64,000 bases of DNA from NCBI GenBank assembly GCA_024500155.1, contig CM044875.1, positions 21,516,703 to 21,580,702 of the forward strand. The letters run 5' to 3'. The position numbers were made by a program, and so were the translations under genes. The notes beneath the pieces are model-generated. The model had not been told where the DNA came from and did no database searches. It was given only the letters and a program-made list of their open reading frames with translations. Source of the stretch: Chenopodium formosanum. Taxonomy: Eukaryota > Streptophyta > Magnoliopsida > Caryophyllales > Amaranthaceae. Shown piece after piece: positions 11,538-23,841 of the stretch (its first letter is position 1; each line of letters opens with the position of its first letter).

Positions 11538-13430
11538 ATGGTTCAAGAGTTTGTACCGCCACTTGAACCTAGTTGGCCTAGAGTCGATGGAGAGGTCTAT
11601 TCAGACCAGGATATAGACAACGACTATAAAGTCGAAACCCATACCCCTGATGGGTCACTCATCTCAAAGCGCATCCGTCCCAGAGATAAATTGGAACGGG
11701 GCAATAATGAAGCTGGTCCTAGTAGATCTACTAGACCGCCTACTGGAGAAACCCAGTCATCTAGTGGGACTGCTCCCGTTGCTAGGGATGAACTCATGAA
11801 GTTCATGACTAGTTTTAAGGAGGAGATCAAGGACCTCATCAACAAAAGGACGGTAGCTTTAGTAAGGGTCAGTCGACCAAGAAGACTCTTCAAGCTGAGA
11901 GGAGAAAGCTAGTTAGGGACAGGCAACCTACTCCACATCCAAGGGAGAAGGCCACGCTTGCCATTAACTTGTCTAAGATCCTTCTGCCTCAAACGGGCAC
12001 AAGGAAGGTCATTCGGACAATTCAGCCGGATGGCAGCAAGAAGACTTTCTCCGATGCTCGACACATCATCGAGCACAATCGGAACCAGCAGCTGTCTAAG
12101 TCAGCCTCTACATTGAGCTTCCAAGACAACTTCAAAAACACCTCAGCAAGGAATTCTCAATCCTTCCATGAGAGCCATACAAGCGGCAAGATTGTTCACA
12201 CTAGCCCTCAGATGATTGAATCAGCCCCGTATGTGCCTCAGATGCCATACGAGCAATACACCCCTCCTTTCATGCAGCCGACCCTCGTTGGAGGTCAGGC
12301 GGCATATACTGTCTAACCCTTGGATTAGCAGCTCCGTCTGCTCAAACTTGGTGAACAAACTTCTGCGTTCACCAAGGAGATAACCAAGACGGCATAGCCG
12401 GCCAAGGTTAAGAATGTTTTGGTTGGTGCCTATGATGGTACCACCAACCCTAAAGATCACCTCATGGCCTATACCAACCTCATGCACGAGCAAGGGCTGG
12501 AGGATGCCATGTGGTGCAGATGCTTCCCGGCTATATTGAAAGGCATAGCCCACAATGGTTTGACAACTTGCCAGCCAGATGTATTGATAGCTTCAAGAGG
12601 CTTGCCGTCTTGTTTGCTTCAAACTTCTCGATGAACATCCCTGTCAAGAAAACAAATCTCTACTTGAGCATCATTCGGCAGGGAGAGAGAGAAGGATTTC
12701 GCTCCTATGTCAGGCGGTTCAATCTGGTGAGAATCCAGATTCAAGGACTGTCTGACGAAGTTGCCTATACAGACTTTTTCAAGGGTCTGAAGGACGGGTC
12801 AACCTTTAAGTTTAACCTTGTCAGAAAGAGGGTCTTCACCCTCCAAGAGGTGTTGATAGAGGCGGAAAGCTTCATACAAGCAATCGACCTTTGCTCGTCC
12901 AGCAATCAGTCAGACTCTAAGAAGTCTGACAAACAAAAAGAGAGCCGATCTGCTCAGCCGGCTCCAAAAGCTGATCACAGTAAAAAGAGAAAAGAGGTCT
13001 GGGCAGTTGACGACTCTGATCATCCGTCCTAGAAGAAAAAGAAGGAATTCAAATAGTACGTTCCTAGGTACGAGTTCAATAAAAATTGCTACTCCATCCT
13101 CATGGAGATAAAGGACCGGGTGACTATTGAGAAACCCGCGGCCATGAAGGGTTCAGCCAAAAATCGGAACAAAAACAAATATTGCCATTTCCATGAGGAC
13201 ATCGGTCATGACACAAATGACTGCTATAGCCTCAAGCGCCTATTAGATCGTCTGGTTGATTAAGGGGTGTTGAAGTCATACATCCTCAAGTCCAAAGTCA
13301 CCTTGAAAACAAACAAGGGACAGTCATCCAAAAAGACTCCCCGACCTACTAGTAGCTCGGACACTGATAAGAATCTAATCTACACCATAGTAGGCGGTTT
13401 TACTTGAGGGGGCTCTACCATCCAAGACAC
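11538..13430 (+). pseudogene. Tat element gag (broken)
   Basis: Capsid/nucleocapsid region of the Tat element. The likely start is the ATG at 11538 (MVQEFVPPLEPSWPRVD), shortly after the primer-binding region. Reading frame shifts and stops break it at about 11910, 12315 and 12630, and there are further stops at 13030, 13055 and 13262. The capsid-like core is at 12419-12900 (AYTNLMHEQGLEDAMWCRCF then IRQGEREGFRSYVRRFN). The zinc knuckle is CHFHEDIGHDTNDC (about 13180-13225), the Tat/Ogre form CX2HX4-type rather than the standard CCHC. It cannot make a full protein. Confidence 0.8.
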
Positions 13431-13440
13431 CAAGGACCAT

Positions 13441-13944
13441 TTGAGGAAAATGGATGTAAACTGCGCTGAGGAAGGTCATGCGTCTACCAACACATTCCCG
13501 AAGGTCATCATCACTAAAACGGACCGGGGCAAAGTCCGTCGGCTGCATGATGACCCTGTGGTTATTGAATGCAAAGTGGCCAACCAACTGGTTGGCCGCA
13601 TCCTAATTGACACTGGTAGCTCGTCTAACATCATCAGTTACAAGTGCCTGTCCAAGCTCAGGTACAAGGTTGATAGCATGCATAACGTCTCCCACCCTCT
13701 CGTTGGTTTTGGGGGAGGAGTTGTGCACCCAATCGGACGAATAAATCTACCCATCCGGCTGGGAGAGAAAGGAAAAGGGAGGCATATGACCGTCTGGTTT
13801 CTGGTGGTTGAAGAAATGATCGCCTATAACCTTATTCTGGGCCGTCCCACTCTAAACGAGTGCAAGGCCATCATCATCCTGACTCTCATGCTACTGAAAT
13901 ATGAAAGGGATTATGGCTCTGTTGGCTCCCTAAACGAGGACTAG
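13441..13944 (+). pseudogene. Tat element aspartic protease
   Basis: Retroviral-type aspartic protease domain of about 165 residues. The catalytic motif is LIDTGSSSNII (about 13600-13635). A conserved second half includes NLILGRPTLNE. This stretch is itself open but is flanked by stop codons and followed by a broken linker, so it is part of a dead gag-pol. Confidence 0.82.
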
Positions 13945-15317
13945 AAGATGGCTAGGGAGTGTTACCTCTCAGACGTCAAACCCACGGCTGCAGCTGCCGG
14001 ACAGGGGAAGGAGCCAATAGACCTTGACGATGTCAAGGATCCTGACTTAGCCCAACCAGCCGCCAAGAAAAGAAAACCTGATGAGCTGGTGGAGGTGAAG
14101 TAGGAGAAGAAATAACAATCACTGACCGGGGAACGGTCAGATGAACTCCGTCCCCAGCCGGCTGGTGATCACATTGATATTCCTCTGGATGACATCCGTC
14201 CAGAGTAGACTGTTAAGGTGGGGACGGTTGCTTTTACAAGGCTGGGTGCAGACTTGCACCTTCTGCTGAAGGAATTCAAAGACATTTTTGCCTTTGAAGT
14301 GGAAGAGATGCCAGACATCAGCCCGGATCTCGCTGTCCATAAACTCGCCGTTGATCCTAAAAAGAATCCCATCCGACAAAAGAAAAGAAATCAAAGCGAG
14401 GAGAGAAGTCAAGCGGCATCTGCCGAGGTCAAAAAGCTGTTAGATGCTGGGTTCATTCGGCCATGTAACTTTCTTAATTGGGTTGCAAACATTGTGCTTG
14501 TGAAGAAGCCGAATGGTACCTGGCGAATGTGTGTAGATTACACTGACTTGAACAAGGCATGTCCAAAAGACAGTTACCCGCTTCCAAAGATCGACAGCCT
14601 GGTCGACTCTGCGGCCGAGCGTGCCTTGATGAGTTTAATGGATGACTACTTAGGTTTCCATCAGATTCCCCTGTAGAAAAAAGATCAAGAGAAGACGGTT
14701 TTCGTTACTGATCAAGGGTTATTCTGTTATACTGTGATGCCGTTTGGCTTGAAGAATGTGCCTACTACTTTCCAACGGATGATTAATACTGTCTTCATTA
14801 ATCAGATTGGGAGGAATATAGAGGCGTACATCGATGACATGATAGTCAAATCCAAGCAACAAACAGATCATCTTGTTGACCTCCGAGAAACCTTCACCAC
14901 ACTCAGGCGGCACAAGGTCATGCTCAATCCCAAGAAGTGTGTATTGGGTGTTGAGTCTGAGAAGTTTCTCGGATTCTTAATTGATTAAAGGGGGATAGAG
15001 GCCAACCCCGAGAAGATACAGGCGGTGATTGACATGAAGTCACCCCGCACTGTAAAGGAAGTTAAGAAACTTACCGATTGTCTAGAGGCATTGGGGAGAT
15101 TCCTCAGCCGGTTAAGAGACAAGTGCCTCCATTTCTTCCAAGCGATCAGAATGAAGACAAGGTTTGAATGGGGTGATGATGCTGAGGCGACCTTTCAGAA
15201 ATTGAAAGAACATCTACACTATTTGCTAAGGCTTGTTAGCCCTCTGCCCAAAGAGACGCTCTACATGTACTTAGCCGTTTTAGATCATGCCCTCAGTGTT
15301 GTTCTCCTTGATGAGAG
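13945..15317 (+). pseudogene. Tat element reverse transcriptase, start of RNase H
   Basis: Linker (13945-14217) then the Ty3/gypsy reverse transcriptase. Recognisable blocks are KPNGTWRMCVDYTDLNKACP and DSYPLPKIDSLVD (14500-14610), VMPFGLKNVPTTFQRMIN (14734-14790) and the active-site box AYIDDMIVKS (about 14827). The connection domain and start of the first RNase H follow (KFLGFLID, then LDHALSVVLLDE). In-frame stops occur at about 14674 and 14986. The coding line stops dead at the GAGAG target site of the Tekay element (15313-15317) and resumes in phase at 39117. Confidence 0.88.
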
Positions 15318-18078
15318 TGTAATCCCCCATATTTTCAACTTAATTATAATATATTTATTTATTATTCATACAAATATTTTTATGTCGATTTCATTAAATA
15401 AATTATTTTTATGAAAAGATTTAAGTAAACTTATATGTTTTGACTAATTTAAAAACAATTTTAACTTAATAGCCCAAAACCTCAAGTTTTAATCCTAATC
15501 TAATTAGGAAACCCAATGCCCAAATAAAACAAAAAAAAAAACCCTCACACTCCTTCCTCTCTCACGTAAAAAAAAAAAAAGAAGAAAAATTCCTTCCTCC
15601 TCACTCTAATTCACGAACACACAGAGAAGAAAAAAAAACCCTTTCGAACTGCTGCTGCACCACAGCAGCGCCGCCCCTGGTGCACCGGCGTCCTCCAGCC
15701 ACCACCCGTAGCCACCAGTTTGCCTCCTTCTTCCTCCCTTTTCTTTACTTCTTTTTATTTTATTAAATTGATTTAAAGTTTTAATCTTTGTTTAATTTTG
15801 ATTCTAAATTATTATTATTATGGTTTGATATTATACATGGGTTATAAAAGATTATGAATTTATGAGTTTTGACATGTTTAATTTATGATACAAAATTTCA
15901 GATTTTATATTATGTATAATTTAGGGTTTAAATGTTGATTTTTCATGTTTTAGGGCTTGAAAACGTGTTAAGCAAGTTAATTATCAATACTATGATTTCA
16001 TAATGACAAAACCCAGAATTTTATACTTAAAATTAATTTCCAGATTATATATTTTGTGAAATTGGAGTTTTATATTGTTTATTTGAAGGATTTTAAGGTT
16101 TTAATGTGTAATACACTATTCTAACAATTGAATTATGAGTGTAGATCATTAAAGGTTTAGAACTTACAATTTAATTTATTTTTCAGATTTTATATAATCT
16201 GATTTTTTTTTAGTTTTGAGCCAAAAATAAAGGTTTAGAATGCTTCTATAAGTTTTAAACAACTTATGCAATATGATAAGTATAGATTATTTGAATTGCA
16301 AAAACTATTAATAAAACACATTTTCAGCATATGTTAGTAAGTTAAACTTGTTGGAATTTTATATTATACGCTATATTTTCATGATTTTAACATATAAACT
16401 TATAGCTGGAATATTATATTATTAACTTTGACTAATGGGAACAATTTAAAGGCTTTATTTTGATAGTTTAAGAGGTTTTAAAGTAGTTTGGTATTGCTGT
16501 AAATTTATTTGCTTGGGTATTGATTTAATTCTTGTTGTTTGGTCTAGGAGAGGACTTTATAGAAGGCGAATTCTAGTTCCTAAAGTGACCAACCGAATCG
16601 TTTATACAAGGTACGTACGAGTTACGAAACCTTGCCTTTAGATGCATGTTTAGGGATGTGTCAAGAACTTAGTATCATGTATAGAGAAGACTGGGCTAAA
16701 TTGTTTGGTTATACATTGTAATTTCCGTATGTTGTGCACTATTCTACATTGCAAGTATTATTTATGCATTAATTATGCAAGATGCGCTTAAAGGTAAAGG
16801 TATGTGATTTGGTGAAATGATTCATTTATTACTCGTTCAAGATTATTGAGATAGAATGAGTAAAGGAAGAATTTAAGTCTTATAAGACGAGGTTAAGATT
16901 GTGGGGTGCTTTATGCACTCAAGGTGTTTATACACCGAGGTAGTTAAAGGAATAAATAATAAATACTGCTTGTCCCTAATAAATGAAGAACTGAAATTGG
17001 AAACATGCTTTACTTGATTGAATTGATATTGGATTGATTGTATTGTTTTGCATATGAGTTATCACCAAGTCTAAAGTTGTAAATCACGTAAAGTGCAAGA
17101 TGGATGAGAAATAAAACTCTGGATTTGTGCACATCTGGAGTAATGACAACCAGGGGTTGGGGTACACGGGGTATTAGCCGTGCACTTTTCTAGAGGTCGT
17201 CTGATCTACGAGTCTCTTATTTCAAATACTTTTCAAAAACTAGGAGTTAGATTAGGTTTCATACTAGCTACGGTCACGGAGTCGCGCCCGTAGTCGTTGG
17301 ATGTTTTATTGATGTTTCAAAAAGGAGGCATGGGGTTTCTCTTTTATTGATGTTCTAAATGGAGCATGGGATGGACAACCTTGTATATTGCTTAATCCGA
17401 TGAATAAAATGAAATAATTTAACTACAATTAACTAGTGAAGTCTTAGTAAACTGACAGTTGAGTCGTATGTTGAGTCAATAGTTTAATGATGCGTGATGG
17501 TTGATTATTAGTAGCATGTTAGGGATTTCTTATTATATTTCGCAGCTTATATGTACTCAGCTTTGCTGATTGCGTCTTTTATGTGTCTTTCTTTGGTCAT
17601 GGCATTTGCCTTCCAATGACCCTATGACGATCCAATTTTTACACTTGTAATATTGGGGAGCACATTAACCACAGGTTCTTACACATGCAACATTCATATC
17701 TAGGTGGTGGGATTTTGAGTGGAGTGTTGGTTGCTTTTCTCAATTTATTTTACTACTTACTTTTGAAGTTATTTAAACTCGATTTCATTTTTATACTACT
17801 TCTACTGGTTTGAGTTTTGAATAAGGGCCTTAATGGTTCCAAGATGTAAGACTTAATTTGGTTTTGTTTGTTGGTTTTGAAACTTATTCCAAGATGTAAG
17901 ACTTAATTTGGTTTTGTTTGTTGGTTTTGAAACTTATTTATAACTAATTTAGTTTTTCCGCTGCTAATTTCTGATATAGCCTTAACGTTTTAACACGTGG
18001 CGGTAGCACGTCAGTAATTCTCTTGGACATTGTTTAGGGTACTCACAGGTTTAAAGAGAGAATTATTGGGGTGTTACA
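15318..18078 (+). repeat. 5' LTR of the Tekay element
   Basis: A 2,761 bp direct repeat of 36452-39116. It has its own 50 bp tandem duplication (17839-17888 and 17889-17938) absent from the 3' LTR. It also has about 55 bp near 17185-17240 that the 3' LTR lacks. Confidence 0.93.
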
Positions 18079-19347
18079 AAGTGGTATCTAGGAGCTTAGG
18101 TTAGATTTAATTACTACTAAAGCCAATTAGCTTTGTATGTCTTAGGCCCCTAATTAATGGTTGAGGATTTTGAATTCAAAGGCTAAAAATGATTTTTCGA
18201 AACTTAGGATGTTTTAAAACGTTTTATTTAAAATAATTTCGAAGTTTGTTTTGTCTACTTAGTGAGATTTGGGTAGACTTAAGAAGGGAATTCATGCACA
18301 TTTCATATTTTATGTTCTATTTAATTGTCATATAAGGTGTTTATTTTGTTATTTAACATGTTAAAAATGGTGTTCTAATTGATTTATTTTATGATGTGCT
18401 TGTGTCATGCTTTTTGAATGTTCGTTGCATTGGGTTGACGTAGAAAGGAGATGAGCGACCCAGTAGTCATGTCTGAGAACGAGAGTGATACTCGAAGGGA
18501 AGATACTCTTGAAACATGGAAAGGATTATTACACCTACAATAGAGTAACCTGACGCAGAAGATTACCAGAGCTTATATGAGTTTAAGACAGCGAAGAATA
18601 AAAAGCATAAGATAAAACTTACAACAGAATTTTCCACGAGTATACTCTTATTGAATTTCCAGATGAAGATGATCTTGAATGGCTACAACCAGAACCTGAA
18701 GATCCAAATGCTGGGAAGAGAGCTACTAGGAACCCGAATCCGCTTTACAAGGCGATAATAATTGAGGACTCGGATGACGAAAATGACCCTAATTTTGATG
18801 TTAATACTTATAATGAGAAGAAAGACAAAATCTGCAATGTGATTCCTTGAGGATTAAACTTGTTAGGGTGGAGTTAGTATGAATAAGGCATTTGCCATTA
18901 ATAATGGTTATTAGGACCTCATTGTAGTTTTGATTTAGATTATTGAATTTTAATAAGTAGCCAGAGCTACAGAGTTATTATTTGGGATTAATACCTTTAT
19001 TTAAGTTATAATAAGAGTTGTTATTTTATTTTAAGAGCTCCATTTTACTTTTATTCGTAAGTCAAAACAAGTTAAATTTTTGTGAACGTATAATTCTTGG
19101 ATAATTTCTTTGTTTATGATTAAGTTTAGTAAGAGTGGCGCGGGATGGGAATTATTTTTTTAACTTTATTTAATCCTGCGTATAGTATGATTTTGCTTGG
19201 GACAAGGGGTTGCAAACCTAAGGTACCCTTTTGGACCAATTTATGTGGCAAAATGTAATATTGTGATTGAATGAATATGTGCGAATGACATTTGAATTTC
19301 AATTAAATTGGAGTGCATATTTATTCTCTTTCAGGCGTAGAACTAGA
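18079..19347 (+). other. Primer-binding site and leader of the Tekay element
   Basis: A TGGTATC-type primer-binding site starts at 18082, matching the 3' end of plant initiator-Met tRNA for its first 7 bases and imperfectly beyond. The 1.2 kb leader that follows is A+T-rich. Only short acidic reading frames are seen (18450-18850) and I assign no function to them. Confidence 0.7.
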
Positions 19348-20426
19348 ATGGCTGAAAACGCTGCCTTAGCTGATGCTATTCGTTTGTTGGTCGAAAATCT
19401 GAACCAAAACCGGGGAGACCAACCGACCCCCAAGCAGAGATGTTTAAGAAGCTGGCCAAAGTTAGGCCACCAGTTTTTAAGGGAGGTGCTGACCCTACCT
19501 TCCTAGAAAACTGGATTCAAGAGTTCGACAAATTGTTCGTGGCACTCAATTGTCCTGAGGGTATGAAAGTGGATCAGGCTGCTATGTACCTCAAGGACGA
19601 GGCTGATATCTGGTGGAGGGACAATGCTGTGACCATTAGAGCCAAACCCAATTTTGGATGGGAGGTGTTTAAGACCTCTTTGAGGGACAAGTTTTACCCT
19701 CCATTTCTGAAGAAACAAAAGGCTCAGGAGTTTATAAGTTTGGAAATGGGAGAAATGTCAATCTCAGAGTATTATAATAAGTTCATGACCCTTGCTAGGT
19801 TCGCTCCTGAGGTTGTACCGACTGAAGAACTGATGGCTCAGAGGTTTGAGCTTGGATTGACTGACTAGTTACAGAAAGACCTAGTTGGGAAAGTTTTTAA
19901 AACCCTCGATAAGGTATATAAGAGAGCTGCACACATGTACCATCTGAATTCTAAAAGTGCGGGTGAGAGTGCTAAGGCTGGGAAGAAAAGGAAAGACTTT
20001 GGGAAACCTAAAAAACAGAGTACCTTTAAGAGGCCTAGGAATGGGAACGCGTTTGATAAGGGTAACCAAAATGTTAGCAATTCTTCTAATGCTAACAATG
20101 GGGAAAGGAGCTACCACTGTAAGAGGTGTAGGAGAAACCACCCTGGGAGAGACTGTGATGGGAATTTAGTGACTTGCCGGTTCTGCAACAAAAAGGGACA
20201 TAGGGAGTATGAGTGTTACACCAAACAGAAACAACAGGGAAATGGTGGGAATACCCAACAGAGGCCTAACAATTTCAACAACCAAGGAGGTAAGGGTAAT
20301 GGTCTGGGAAGTTTGGGAATGGTAACAACAATGGCAACAACAGATTTGGCAACGACAACAATAACTCAGGCAACAACAACAATGGTTACCAAGGAAGAAG
20401 CAACGCTCCCGGGCGCTTGTCTGTGA
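19348..20426 (+). pseudogene. Tekay gag
   Basis: Capsid and nucleocapsid of the chromovirus. The likely start is the ATG at 19348 (MAENAALADAIRLLVENL). A frameshift near 19430 moves the reading frame to KKLAKVRPPVFKGGADPTFL, the conserved start of the gag fold, followed by MYLKDEADIWWRD. A stop follows at about 19866. The nucleocapsid has a zinc knuckle CRFCNKKGHREYEC (about 20178-20220), preceded by a basic stretch and followed by a Gln/Asn-rich tail. Confidence 0.87.
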
Positions 20427-20840
20427 TGAGCAAGGGAGAAGCTGAGAGGTCCTCAGATGTAGTCACCGGTACTTTTTCTATTCATTCTATCTCTGTCAAC
20501 ACTTTGTTTGACTCTGGAGCATCTTACTCTTTCATTTCTACTTATGTTTGCGCAAATTAAACTTAATTGAGTCGAGTCATGTTGATGTGTCAGTCAGTCT
20601 GCCTACGGGCAAACTTGTTCATTGTAATAAATTATTCAAAGGCTTGCCTTTGAAAATAGGGGAAGCTATCTTTCCATTGAATCTTATTGAGTTTAATCTG
20701 GGGGATTTAGATGTCATTCTAGGGATGGATTGGCTAAGTTTATACAAGGCCAAGATAGACTGTGAGATACAGAGGGTGCACCTGAGTGATCCTTTGGGTA
20801 AGATGGTGTCCTATAGACCCTTAGGGTTTAGGGAAGCCTA
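20427..20840 (+). pseudogene. Tekay aspartic protease
   Basis: Protease domain beginning MSKGEAERSSDVVTGTF and carrying the catalytic DSGASYSFIS motif (about 20510-20540). The second half contains DVILGMDWL (about 20708-20735). A frameshift near 20555 and a stop at about 20840 disrupt it. Confidence 0.82.
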
Positions 20841-22297
20841 AGGGTTTTGGGATTATTTCTGCTTTGAAAGTCAAGAAATTAGTAAATAAGGGGTGTCCAT
20901 TGTACTTTTTTTGTGTTCAAGATTTGAGTATGAGTGAGAGTAGGCGGACGGAGGATGTACCCATTGCGAATGAGTTCTTAGATGTCTTTCCAGAAGAGAT
21001 CTCGAGAATGCCACCCAAAAGAGAAGTTGTGTTTACCATTGACTTAGTTCCAGGAGCTGCACCTATTTCAAAAGCACCTTATAGAATGGCGCTAGCTGAG
21101 ATGAGCGAGCTGAAGGCTCAATTGTAGGAATTGCTGAATAAAGGGTTTATCAGGCCTAGTGCATCACCTTAGGGAGCACCAGTCTTATTTGTGAAACTGA
21201 AAGATGAGAGTTTGAGGCTATGCATTGATTACAGAGAGTTGAATAATGTGACTGTGAAGAATAAGTACCCTTTACCTAGGATAGATGACTTGTTTGACTA
21301 ACTGAAAGGGGAAAGTGTGTTTTCAAAGATCTATTTGAGGTCGGGGTACCATCAGTTGAAAGTTGCAGATAAAGACATTCCAAAGACAGCCTTTAGAACT
21401 CGTTATGGGCATTACGAGTTTACAGTCATGCCTTTTGGGTTAACCAATGCACCCGCCATATTCATGGACTTGATGAACCGAGTGTTTCATGAGTACTTGG
21501 ATAAGTTTGTAGTTGTGTTCATTGATGACATATTGGTGTATTCGAGGAATAAGGAAGAACATGCTCAACATTTGAGAATTACCCTTGAAACTCTTAGGAA
21601 GAACAAGCTGTATGCCACGTTTTCCAAGTGCGAGTTCTGGTTGGAGAAAGTTGCATTTTTAAGGCATTACATTTCGAAAGAGGGTGTACCTGTGGATCCT
21701 ACAAAGATCAAGGCGGTTAGTGAGTGGCCTACACCTAAGAATGCGACTAATGTTCGTAGTTTCTTGGGATTAGCTGGATATTATAGAAGGTTTGTTAAAG
21801 ACTTTTCGAGGATAGCCAGACCCATGACTACCCTTATAAAGAAGCTGAGCAAGTTTGAGTGGAATGAGAGTTGTGAATCAGCTTTTCGAACCCTCAAGGA
21901 ACGATTGACCACTGCACCAGTGTTAGTATTACCTGATGGGAGAGACGGATTCGAGGTGTATAGTGATGCCTCGAAGCATGGTTTGGGATGTGTCCTGCAA
22001 CAGAATGGAAGGGTGGTCGCGTATGCATCGAGACAATTGAAGCCACGTGAGGTCAATTCCCCTACGCACGACTTGGAGCTTGCAGCTGTTGTGTTCGCTT
22101 TGAAAATTTGGAGACACTACCTCTACGGTGTCTCTTGTAAGATCTTCACGGACCATAAGAGTTTGAAGTACATCTTCACCCAAGATCACTTGAATATGCG
22201 GTAACGTAGATGGCTAGAGTTCCTCACAGACTACCATGTCCACATTCAGTATCACGAGGGAAAGACAAATGTTGTTGCAGATGCCCTTAGTAGAAAG
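20841..22297 (+). pseudogene. Tekay reverse transcriptase and RNase H
   Basis: The region opens with VFPEEISRMPPKREVVFTID, the usual approach to a chromovirus RT. A stop at about 21127 and two more (near 21171 and 21300) break the fingers subdomain. An open stretch 21317-22204 carries MPFGLTNAPAIFMDLMNRVF and the catalytic box VVVFIDDILVYS (about 21510-21540). RNase H follows with VYSDASKHGLGCVLQQ (about 21955-22005) and FTDHKSLKYIF. A TAA at 22202 interrupts it before the conserved DALSRK end (about 22278). Confidence 0.9.
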
Positions 22298-23841
22298 TTG
22301 AGTCATAATGTCAATGCTTTGATTGTGGCCAATGAGTTGTGTGAGGATATGAGGAGATTGAACCCTGAGGTTATTAACCAAGGAGAGTTAGAGGGATTGC
22401 TGAGTGCCTTGACCATCCAACCATCCATATTTGAGGAGATTAAAGAAAAGCAATTGGAAGATGAGTCATTTCAGAAGATTAGGGATCGAGTGACTAGTGG
22501 TGCGAAGATTGAATTCAAGATTCACGAAGATGGGAGTCTGAGATACAAGGAGAGATGGTGCATACCACAGAAGTGTGAGGATATAAAAAGAAAAATCATA
22601 GAGGAGTGCCATAACACACCATATTCAGTTCACCCTGGGGGAGATAAGCTGTATAAGGACTTGAAGGAGTTGTATTGGTGGCCGAATATGAAGAGAGAAG
22701 CTGCTGAGTTTTTATCCAAGTGTCTGACGTGCCAGAAGGTGAAGATAGACCACAAAAGACCCATGGGAAAGGTGCAACCATTGGAAATACCAGGATGGAA
22801 ATGGGATTCTATATCCATGGACTTTGTGACAGGTTTACCAAAGACTCGTAGTGGGAATGACACGATTTGGGAGATTGTGGACAGACTAACTAAATCAGCG
22901 ATGTTCATTCCTATCAAGGAGACCTGGAAAAAGAAGCAGCTAGCTAGTACTTATGTGAAGAATGTAGTTCGTTCGCATGGAGTCCCCAAAGACATAGTGT
23001 CGGATAGAGATTCGAGGTTTCTATAAAAGTTCTGGAAAAAGTGTAAGAAAACCTTGGAACAGCCCTGAAGATGAGCACTGCCTTTCATCCTGCAACAAAT
23101 GGCCAAACTGAGAAAACAAACCAGACCATGAAGGATATGCTGCGAGCCTGTGCTTTAGATTTCCAAGGGAATTGGGAGGATCACCTACCTTTGATCGAAT
23201 TCTCCTACAATAATAGTTACCATACAAGTATCAAAATGGCACCTTTTGAAGCATTGTATGGAAGGAAGTGCAGAAGCCCAGTGTGTTGGAATGATTACAA
23301 TGAACGTGTTACTTTGGGGACAGAATTTATTGAGGATATGGTGAGCAAGGTGAGATTGATTCAGTCACGAATAAAGGCAGCACAAGATAGGCAAAAGAGC
23401 TATGCCGACTTGAAGAGAAGGGATGATGAATTTAGTGTTAGGGACAAGGTCTTTCTAAAGGTTTCTCCAACAAAAGGCGTGATGCGATTCGGCAAGAAAG
23501 GGAAGCTTAGTGCTAAGTATGTGGGGCCGTATGAAATTCTTCAACGTGTGGGGAAAGTGGCTTATAAGTTGCCTTTGCCAATGGAGTTCGAGAAAATGCA
23601 TGATGTGTTCCACATTTCCCAACTAAAGAAGTATGTGCCTAGTGAAACTCATGTATTGCAACCAGAGACTATTCAACTAGATGTGTCTCTAACTTATGAA
23701 GAAAGACCAGTCAAAATCCTAGATCACAAGGTGAGTAGTACTAGGAACAAAGATGTGAAGATAGTGAAGGTCCTTTGGTCCAACCAAGAGTACGAAGAGG
23801 CTACTTGGAAGGCCGAGGAAGAGATGAGAAACAAGTATCCC
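22298..23841 (+). pseudogene. Tekay integrase and chromodomain-like tail
   Basis: Integrase with the HHCC zinc-binding region (YSVHPGGDKLYKDL to CLTCQKVK, about 22620-22740). The DDE core follows: first Asp in SMDFVTGLPKTRSG, second in VSDRDSRFL, and Glu in ATNGQTEKTNQTMKD (about 23092-23130). A stop and frameshift interrupt it near 23024-23070. The C-terminal part has the GPY/F-type KYVGPYEIL block and ends in a chromodomain-like segment, VKVLWSNQEYEEATWKAEEE. Chromodomains of this clade bind heterochromatin marks and steer integration. The frame is cut at 23841 by the Athila LTR, whose first bases supply a TGA. It continues in phase for 16 codons at 36120-36167 on the far side. Confidence 0.9.
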